DNA of 64,000 bases. It comes from Tilletiopsis washingtonensis (taxonomy: Eukaryota; Basidiomycota; Exobasidiomycetes; Entylomatales). Every line of letters starts with the position of its first letter. Position 1 is the first letter of the stretch. Location: positions 503,238-567,237 of the forward strand of contig NW_020312001.1 in assembly GCF_003144115.1 (NCBI RefSeq). Direction: 5' to 3'. Shown here one piece after another: positions 58,201 to 64,000 of this stretch. The notes beneath the pieces were generated by a model that worked only from the letters and a program-made list of their open reading frames with translations, did no database searches and was not told the DNA's origin. The translations under genes were made by a program, and so were the position numbers.

Positions 58201-58311
58201 GAGGAATGGCCACAGGGCACAAAGCTCGAGCTCGTCGAGTGCGCCGTGCCGCTCGCCGTGCTGCCGCACTCGACGAGATTCCAACCGGGCGCGGCGAGCG
58301 TGTATGCCTGA
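55243..58311 (+). CDS. RGP1: Rgp1, subunit of the Ric1-Rgp1 Rab6/Ypt6 exchange factor
   Basis: With two introns removed (56705-56815 and 57923-57991) the coding sequence is 962 aa. Rgp1 pairs with Ric1 to activate Rab6/Ypt6 at the Golgi. The N-terminus has the family beta-sandwich start (EIAPHSSSFFAGEAFVCTLT); further on are VRLLWAYAQFGGEFRLDESL, YTFRLPLPPDLPPSYSG, SISFNYTLTLG, IRIPLRIYNH and LVKSKYRLGDTVLGVVS, all typical arrestin-like Rgp1 segments. Both introns are multiples of three and lack stops, so the frame runs through them. I call them introns because splicing restores RRSYTFRLPLP and VTSAVKLHWTVRLSFLT. Long Ser-rich inserts (residues 60-370) make it longer than yeast Rgp1. Confidence 0.9.
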   Translation: MSSSASPTPLLVEIAPHSSSFFAGEAFVCTLTFINTLPAPPPSSPLTTPTPTSGYFPRHGHAKSHSVDVRTFARDLALEKRDEGAQDARYYAERRERDEKLLSQSAVPRRSFALHRASESLHRLPSSASLQEEEQAVPRRRGMVGRRAFSGAAAGTAASTTAQTKGHRVSQSLSASHARSGLGIGHPVNDASGAASGSGGAFRTPLPSGGVSSHNTALELRHASASSATSASALASSSVPRSASSSRLPSARVPAAHPHARKESVAAIQAEDLSSAFALDSEPSSSSTSSGSSTPRLAHPATSRATFYGAGEAANDTLESVLRDDITNWSAPRASSSSTSNTPVQSPLFPPSSSRRAAPAEGSVRLLWAYAQFGGEFRLDESLIKPAEFEDMKRRLLSTSSFGGGSLFAPAGLTAAAVPAAAPEEVKRRASWGSYLSPSAWRGHARKGSTLEETRRKLGESRAVPLFVTQPSVLLVDVDLKPGERRSCESLQSGAQGGVVEGKDGSWEKEEAGLTFASSCARETDTFRLPLPPDLPPSYSGRSISFNYTLTLGTNRLDTSSSSGGSSGRQRSRLIRIPLRIYNHVAPTGTTLFFDLQNPVVWKSSAHVDEEADEKPPAPQSQAQQQQKTVREGSKSGEKRKAGGGTGKNEQMDRKAFDAYATSLVASCTPATTETREEDVATDLERVSLLVAQQQQQQPGSTAAHSSGAETLAVPTQLEPRPNSPLGRRASVGAVKEDVEEEEEGGPTSTMQAVELLSRNSSKGALTPLPLVPLQRARAAHILDGAVSYDIAKDGQLAAVLTLVKSKYRLGDTVLGVVSTNFPGAVARVVRVAAALETHESIEPTLATLPAARGARMTKVVHAEAHECALDVGQVGFQLPIPSGATPDFVTSAGERRAPLPRVLCIADAHPLALCAVKLHWTVRLSFLTLSTVKASATALRVAPPPHLEAVGEDGYEHYHLSLCAVDALSGPASAARHAQLQRQEGEEWPQGTKLELVECAVPLAVLPHSTRFQPGAASVYA

Positions 58312-58656
58312 GGCAAGGTGCCGCAATGCCCATGTCCTTGCTAGGAGGTCAGACGTGGTCATTAACGGACAAGTAAGAGGTCGCGCTGCGGCGGGGAGGG
58401 ATCAATGGGCAAGGACGGGCCAAGGCAAGCGCGCCATGACAAGGAGCGGCGTGCCAGGTGCGGGTATGGGAATCGGCAGCGAGGAAACAGAGAGAGAGAA
58501 GAGAAGAGAAGAGAAAAGACAGACGGGTGCTGTACAAGCTGCGGGTCTAAGGGGGGGGGGGGCATCTACAGAGAGAGAGAGCCTGCAGTGAGGGCGGAGA
58601 AGAAGGCGAGGCCGATTGGTGCTTGTGCGATGTAGCGAGCGTCGCGGGGGCGGCGG
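58312..58656. other. Convergent 3' intergenic region with G12 run
   Basis: These 345 bp separate the RGP1 and DBF2 stop codons. They contain GAGA-rich sequence and an uninterrupted run of 12 G at 58551-58562. Confidence 0.6.
58551..58562. repeat. G12 run downstream of DBF2
   Basis: Twelve consecutive G on the + strand, 95 nt past the DBF2 stop codon in its direction, so poly-C in its 3' flank. Confidence 0.9.
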
Positions 58657-61036
58657 CTAGAACATCGTCGAAAAGGCGTCGCATGCGTCTTTGGGCGTCG
58701 CCGCCGCCAGCTGCATCTCCTGCTTGGTGGTGGGCTTAAAGGTAAAGCCGGCCCACATGCCTCTGCCGCCGGCGCCCTTGCCGCCCTCGTCGACGCGCTC
58801 CACGTTGCGCGCCTTCTCCTGCACCTCCTTGTACTTGGCCATGTCCTCGGGGTTCTCAAAGTCGTCAAAGTAGCCCGTGTCGGCGTCGCCCTCGAGCTGC
58901 GGCACAAAGGGCGCCGTGAGACTGCGCAGCGCGGCGAGATCGAGGGGCGCAAAGAAGGCGTGCGCCTGCACGCCGGCCAGGTTGCTGATGCGGCGAGTGG
59001 GCGCGTCGATGAGCCTGGGGCGGGCCAGAGCACAAAGAGCGTCAGGTTCAGCAAGCGCGCGCGCAAGCAGCGGAGCCTTGGCTACGGCGCAAAGACCGTG
59101 ACACGCACCGCGTGACGGCATTCCAGGCCGTGTCGCTGAGGTTGAACTGCAGGTCCTGCGGCTTGTCGTACACGGGCCGCTGCAGCACCTTTTCCCAGTT
59201 CTTCAGGTTCGCCCACGTCTCGTCGGGACTGCCGCCCGAGAACGGCGGGAAGCCACAGAGGAACTCCTGCGCACGCGTGTGCCAAGGGGGGCAGCTCATC
59301 AGCGTGGCTGCCACACACACACAGGACACGAGAGCTTGCGCCGCAGGGGGGATGCGAGAGCTATACGCACGAAGAGAATGCAGCCGAGCGACCAGTAGTC
59401 GACGGACACGCCGTACTCGCGCCCACGCAGCACCTCGGGCGCCATGTAGTCCGGACTGCCGACGATCGAGTCGGCATACTTGACGTTCTGCGCACGCATC
59501 TGCTTGTACAGCGACGACCGCTCGTGCGGCGTGCGGTAGATGAGCGACGTGTCCTTGACTGCCTCGAGCTAAGGGCACACAGCTAAACGTGTCAGGCATC
59601 ATGCGCAAGACGCTGGGCGAGCACAGCTGCCCAAACGCACCCGCCCACGAAGCGACTCTAGCCGGCCGGGGTTGAGAGCGCCGGCCGCAAGGCCAAAGTC
59701 AGTCAGCTTGATGTGTCCCGTCGAGTCGACAAGGAAGTTCTGCGCGAGGGGGGCAGGCCACACGTGGTGAGCATGGCAAGGTGCGCAATCCGCCTTGCGA
59801 TGCGAAACGCACCTCGGGCTTGAGATCGCGGTGGATGTAGCCCAGCTTGTGCAGCTCGTTGCACGCCACAAACATCTCGGCCATGTAGAAGCGCGCATGC
59901 TCCTCGCGCAGCACGCCGCTGTTGTTGAGCAGCGTGCGGAAGTCGCCGCCGGGCACGTACTCCTGTTGGCGCCATGTTCGCGCGACCGTCAGCCGCGCTC
60001 TGCCGTGCGGTGTCTTTCTCGCGGCTCTCTCGCGTGCTAACGCACCATGGCAAGGAACACGTGCTCCGTGTCCTGGAAGGCATACAGCAGGCTCACCAGC
60101 CACGGCGTGCGCGTGGCCGTGAGAATGTCACGCTCGGTCAGAACGTGGCGCACCTATGTAGCGGGGGAGTAGTCAGTTCCTGCCTGCGTCGTCTGCTTCT
60201 GCCAACGCTTGGGGGGCACTCACCTCGTCCATCTTGACGAGGACTCTCTTGCGCAAGCGCTTCAGCGCGCACACCTCGCCCGTCTCGCGGCGGCGCGCCA
60301 GAAAGACCTCGCCGTAGCCGCCCTGGCCGACCTGGGTGATGATGTGGAAGCTCTCGAGGCGCAGCTTGGTGCGGCGCTTGCGCAGCAGCGCCCGCTCGCG
60401 CCCCAGGTAGCTCGCCGCCTCGGCCGAGGCGCCCGCGTGCAGGGCGCCCGGCGTGTGCGGGTGCGCGGCACGGAACGTCTTTTGCCGCAGGCGGCGGTCG
60501 GAGAGGTAGCGCAGCGAGTCGAAGTAGTGGTTGAGGAAGTCTGTCGCCCCCCGCACGGAGCGTCAGCAGCGCAGCCGTAGAGAGGTCCAAGCACGGGCCA
60601 GCAGCAGCAGCAGCAGCCAGCATCGTGGCGCTGGCTCGCACCTGCCCTCGCCACCGCTCCCTGCCATGTACTGCCCCCGCCACCCACACTCACACATCTG
60701 CGCCACGTTTGCCTTGCGCTGCACCTCGGGCGAGTTGGCAATGTCCATCTCCCACGGCTGCAGGCCCTCGCCGCGCTTCCAGCTGCGCCAGCTGCCCTTT
60801 GCCTCTTCCTCCTCCTGCGCCGTGGGTGCGGGAGCCGGAGCCGGAGCCGCCGGCTGCGGGCGCAGCAGCAGCTGCGACGCCACGGCGGCGGCGCGCGCGG
60901 GCGAGGAGAACAGGAGCGGCTGCTGCTCCTTGCCCGAGCCGCCCAGCGCGCCGTTGGAGCCCGACTTGGGCAGCGACGAGTTGGACGAGGAGGTGGGCAG
61001 CAGGACGCGCGACGACGGCGCGGCAGACGGCGGCAT
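58657..61036 (-). CDS. DBF2: Dbf2/Sid2-type NDR-family protein kinase
   Basis: Eight exons (60694-61036, 60224-60540, 60046-60153, 59813-59962, 59641-59739, 59371-59568, 59109-59266, 58657-59014) give 576 aa. This is the AGC/NDR kinase of the mitotic exit or septation initiation network, which works with Mob1. The Mob-binding N-terminal region reads [20 protein letters not shown]. Kinase landmarks are the glycine loop [12 protein letters not shown]-binding Lys208, HRD at 300-302, DFG at 320-322, and the activation-loop phosphosite region [17 protein letters not shown] with Ser373. The hydrophobic motif WAGFTFKP has the regulatory Thr at about 549. Five of seven introns start GTGCGT. It shares an upstream region with SPC25. 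Confidence 0.95.
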
Positions 61037-61785
61037 GCTGGGCGAGGGAGAAGGTGAGTGCGCGCGCGGTGAGGGGCACGCGAGGTGGTGGCGGGAGCGC
61101 AAGGAGCGCGGCGGCAGCGGACGCAGCAGACGGAGGCTCGGCCTGGCAGCGTGCTCTGCGCGCTGCGGGTGGCCGTTGGCGGCTCGGGCGGGTGCGGTGG
61201 CGGTGTCGAGAGAGCGATCCAAGCCCACAGCCCAGCGATGCAGCGATGCGCGCCTTGGCTCGCACGCTCGCGAGTGACGAGGCGCGGCGGGCGGGCGCCG
61301 CTCGGCGGGCGCGTCGGCGCCGCGCGGCATGCGGAAGGCGGCGCGGCGGGGCGGCAGCAGCTTGCCCCAGCACGCGGGTGCGGCCCCGCTCTGCGCCTCG
61401 AGGCCGTGCCAGTCTCTCAGCTGCACTCAATGTGCGACGACCGCTGCAGCTTCTCTACGGAGTCACAGGAGCAAAGTCACTGGCACTTGAGCATGCGGAA
61501 ACAGCGATTGAGAGAGCGGCACGGCGCGGCAAAAGTGTTGGACTCGCCGCGGCGGCGGGGCGCTCGACGCGTCGCCACGTGCGCTTGGCTGCGACGCGCG
61601 TGGCGGCGGCGCGAGAACAACACCGCGCGTCTCGGCGCACCGGGCGGCGCTGCTCCCACGCGCCTCAACTTCCACTGGCGCAAAGGCACCACCACCACCA
61701 CCACCACCACCACCACCACCACCACCACCACCACCACCACCACCACCACCACCTCCTCTTCCACCGCTCATCCCCACCCCTCGTC
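61037..61785. promoter_or_regulatory. Shared upstream region of DBF2 and SPC25
   Basis: A 749-bp interval between two divergent mitotic genes. A 67-bp CAC microsatellite lies 32 bp before the SPC25 start. No other element is recognised. Confidence 0.55.
61687..61753. repeat. (CAC)22 trinucleotide microsatellite
   Basis: About 22 uninterrupted CAC units. They are in the same reading frame as SPC25 and would encode a poly-His tract if translation began upstream, but most likely lie in the 5' UTR or promoter. Confidence 0.95.
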
Positions 61786-62908
61786 ATGGCCAAGCGCGTC
61801 TCCATGCCGGGCACCACGCCCCGTCGTTCCACGCACACGCTCTTGTCCGCCTCTACGCCGCGCTCGCACGTGGCATCTTCGGCGGTAGTGCCGTCGTACG
61901 AGCTGCCGGCGCACGCGCTGCTCGACGTCGGCGGCGCCTCTGCGCCGTCGCTCGACTTCGGCGCCCTCTCGGCGCGCATGCGCGCCTTTGGCCTCGCCCT
62001 CGAGCGCTTCGTCGCCGACAGCTGTGCGGACTGGGATGCGGAGCGCGACGAGACGCAGCGCGCCCGTGCCGCGGCGGCGGCGCAGCGCAGCGAGCGCGAG
62101 CGCGGCATTGACGAGGCAAAGGAGAGCCAGAAGGACTTTTATGCCAGTGAGTATATCCAAGAGGCAAGCCCTGGCGGTAGAGGACGTGGCGCCATGATTG
62201 GCGGTTGCTGTCCCCATGCTGAACATGGCCCTCACACACACCAGCCATTGCCGCGGAGCGCCAGGCCGATGCCACGGCGCGCGAGGCGCTCTTGGAGCTC
62301 GAGCGCCGCCTCGTCACGCTCAGCGCCAGCACGTCGAGCGCATCCAAGGACCTGGCCGACGTGCGTGCCAAGCTGGCGGTGCAGCAGGCGCAGCGCAGCG
62401 CCGACCGCGACGCCATCCACGCACGGCAGAGCGAGCATGGCGACGAGCTGGCCAAGCTGGAAGACCTGACGGGCCTGCGCATCAGCGGCGCAAAGGAGAG
62501 CAATAGCTTTGCCTTTGCATGGACGCTGCTGGACGAGGCCGAGCCAATGCGGCAGTTCTGCGCCACGCTCGTCATCTCGGACACGAAGCAGCGAGGCAAG
62601 AATGTGTATCTGCGTGAGTTTGATCCCCCTTCCCTGCCATTTGACGAGGCTTTGGGCCTGCTCCCTCTCCATTACCCCTGCAACGCCCCCCCCCCCCCCT
62701 CCCCCCATGTGTGCTGATAGCCTTCTCTCCGCGACGACGCCCAGTCAAAGCAATCGCCCCGCCACTGCGCGACGCCGAGCGTGCAGCGCAGTACGTGGCC
62801 GAGCTGAACCGCACGCGCGACCTGTACGGCTGGGCGCGCAAGATGCGCGCCGCCTTCGTCGAGACGCTCGCCGAGGAGAAGGCACGCAAGGCTGCTGGTG
62901 CCGTCTAG
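61786..62908 (+). CDS. SPC25: Spc25, Ndc80 kinetochore complex subunit
   Basis: Three exons (61786-62146, 62245-62613, 62745-62908) give 297 aa. Spc25 pairs with Spc24 and links the Ndc80 complex to the inner kinetochore. Residues about 60-175 form a long coiled coil (LERFVADSCADWDAERDETQ, ELERRLVTLSASTSSASKDL). The C-terminal globular domain starts at KLEDLTGLRISGAKESNSF, with FAFAWTLLDEAEP, FCATLVISDTKQRGKNVYLL, LRDAERAAQYVAELNRTRDL and MRAAFVETL, which match the Spc25 C-terminal fold. The start is the first Met after the CAC repeat. Intron 2 contains a long poly-C tract. Divergent from DBF2, another mitotic gene. Confidence 0.92.
62686..62706. repeat. Poly-C tract in SPC25 intron 2
   Basis: Fourteen C, one T, then six C on the sense strand, about 38 nt before the acceptor. 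Confidence 0.9.
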
Positions 62909-63043
62909 AGTTTCGCAGCGGAGGTGGTGGTCTTGGGGGCGCGCGCGCGGTCTGAGGGCTGAGATTGCAATGTCACTTGTATTTGCCACATTTCCGAGAA
63001 GCGGGGACAGAGAGAGAGAAGCGAAAGAAGGCGTACGTCGTCC

Positions 63044-64000
63044 TCATAGCTTGGCCGAGCTCGAAGGAGCCACCCACTCGACGACGTGCGGACTCTCTTG
63101 CGTGCGGCCAGAGGCGGCGGGGTCGGGGCCCGCCCATGCTTGCTCCACCAGAGCCGGCACGTGTTCGCACCACTGCGGGGATCCGGCAATTTGGCGCCTG
63201 TGATCAGCACAAACACGGAGAGGAGGGCGGGGGGGGGGGGTAGGAAACGCTCAGAGCGGGGGGCTGATGGCGTGCACACAACGCACCTCCTGCACGAAAT
63301 GGCCTCCCTCTTCGACGGCATGCCAGTGATAGCCCGTCGATGCTCCCCACAGCTTGTCTGCCAGCTTGCGCATCACCGGCTCGCCCAGCACGGGATCGGC
63401 CATGCCGCAGCACACAAAGACGCGCAGCGGCTGCCCCACTCTGGCGCCAAGCCCTTGCGCCTGCGGACTCGAGGCGTCGCAGAGGTTGGAGCGGTGCGCC
63501 ACCGGGGGCAGCGCTTGAAAGTAGGCCAGCGCCGCGCGCGACTCGGCCGTGCCGCGGTGCGCGGCGGTGATGGGCACGAGTCGCTGCGGCGGCGGCCGGG
63601 GGGGGGGGGGGTGAAAGGGGGCAAGCTTGGCAATCAGCCCGCCGTTGTCTTTTGCCCTCCCAGCTTGTGCCGGGCGCCTCATTCTGGATTTTGCGCAACC
63701 CTACTCACCGGGAAGCGCCTGACGCCCGCCTTGCTCACCTCGCCCGCCGCAAACGGCGCGTCGTACATGGCCTGTTCGTGCGCGCTGAGCGGCGTGCCGC
63801 GCTTGAGCAGCGCGCCGATGTTGCAGTTGGGCGTGCGCTGCATGTAGTCGCGAAACGCCAGCCACGCCGCCGTCGGCGGCACGCCGAGCCCCAACGCCGT
63901 GTTCATCACGACGAGATAGCCGATGAGGTCGGGAAAGAGGAGGGGCAGCAGAAGACCTAAGATGCCTCCCCAGTCTGCCACATTTGCAAGGGGGGGGGGG
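63044..64000 (-). CDS. Haloalkane dehalogenase, DhlA-like (HLD-I), partial (5' end outside window)
   Basis: Three exons are visible (63709 to at least 63974, 63287-63583, 63044-63172). The protein is an alpha/beta hydrolase of the haloalkane dehalogenase type, which cleaves carbon-halogen bonds by an Asp-bound ester intermediate. ADWGGILGL carries the nucleophile Asp and the halide-binding Trp; the cap has TAAWLAFRDYMQRTP and DAPFAAGEVSKAGVRRFP; GMADPVLGEPVM holds the acid Asp and GGHFVQE the catalytic His. Order and spacing resemble Xanthobacter DhlA rather than the DhaA/LinB group. A lipase or epoxide hydrolase is less likely given the Trp after the nucleophile. The N-terminal third is missing; a poly-C-rich acceptor at 63975-63977 suggests another intron there. 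Confidence 0.85.
63229..63240. repeat. G12 run (poly-C on sense strand) in dehalogenase intron
   Basis: Twelve consecutive G on the + strand within the intron 63173-63286 of the minus-strand dehalogenase gene. Confidence 0.9.
63598..63611. repeat. G14 run (poly-C on sense strand) in dehalogenase intron
   Basis: Fourteen consecutive G on the + strand within intron 63584-63708, about 12 nt upstream of its acceptor in the sense direction. Confidence 0.9.

Noticed and set aside
57103-58362. 419-codon minus-strand frame antisense to RGP1
   Set aside because: Mirror of RGP1 coding sequence, Arg/His/Leu-rich, no recognisable domain.
60625-62469. 614-codon + strand frame containing a poly-His run joined to SPC25
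   Set aside because: Its left half is antisense to DBF2 coding exons and its middle is the divergent promoter. Only the part from 61786 is supported as coding.
1-64000. tRNA, rRNA, CRISPR or transposon sequences
   Set aside because: I looked for B-box-like GGTTCGA motifs, long direct or inverted terminal repeats and transposase or reverse-transcriptase segments and found none that hold up by eye.

Overview
The window looks like nuclear DNA of a GC-rich basidiomycete fungus, plausibly Ustilaginomycotina; the clade is an inference. Genes are split by many short GT-AG introns (35-340 nt, usually GTGAGT or GTGCGT donors and CTGAC-like branch sites). There are no operons, bacterial signals, CRISPR arrays, tRNA or rRNA genes, or recognisable transposons. 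I rebuilt 18 protein-coding genes exon by exon, and every complete model gives an intact frame. Two run off the window edges. One further low-complexity gene is only a candidate.

Layout, left half. 1-941 (-) inositol monophosphatase, 3' end missing; 1195-1901 (+) small basic nuclear-type protein; 2570-4995 (-) MpaB-type membrane oxygenase; 5562-11886 (-) Blm10/PA200 proteasome activator of 2000 aa; 12332-13319 (+) ubiquitin-like/WLM metalloprotease; 13553-14165 (-) candidate repeat protein; 14755-16020 (-) Ure2-like glutathione S-transferase; 17059-20292 (+) Zn2Cys6 transcription factor; 20566-21803 (-) Sfk1/FRAG1/DRAM membrane protein; 23963-27230 (+) PSP1-domain protein; 27943-28979 (-) GPI-anchored secreted protein.

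Layout, right half. 32754-34214 (-) secreted GH128-type glucanase; 37119-39231 (+) nuclear protein that may carry an AF4/FMR2-type C-terminal homology domain; 39779-41263 (-) second GPI-type secreted protein; 43156-45776 (+) Skt5/Chs4 chitin-synthase activator; 46100-48412 (-) Sam50; 48661-51405 (+) UVRAG/Vps38; 52494-54687 (+) uncharacterised membrane protein; 55243-58311 (+) Rgp1; 58657-61036 (-) Dbf2/Sid2 kinase; 61786-62908 (+) Spc25; 63044-64000 (-) DhlA-type haloalkane dehalogenase, 5' end missing.

Most genes are housekeeping: proteostasis, mitochondrial outer-membrane assembly, endosome/autophagy and Golgi traffic, mitotic exit and kinetochore. Four cell-wall or secreted genes lie between 27.9 and 45.8 kb. 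Several divergent pairs join related functions across one shared upstream region (BLM10 with UBL-WLM; DBF2 with SPC25). I found no clearly new multi-gene system. The points most worth checking are a terminal intron that decides whether Skt5 has its CaaX box, a Zn2Cys6 cluster with a 31-residue loop, a Blm10 C-terminus ending YFA, an AF4-like gene, a dehalogenase of bacterial type, and a run of sense-strand poly-C introns at the right end.
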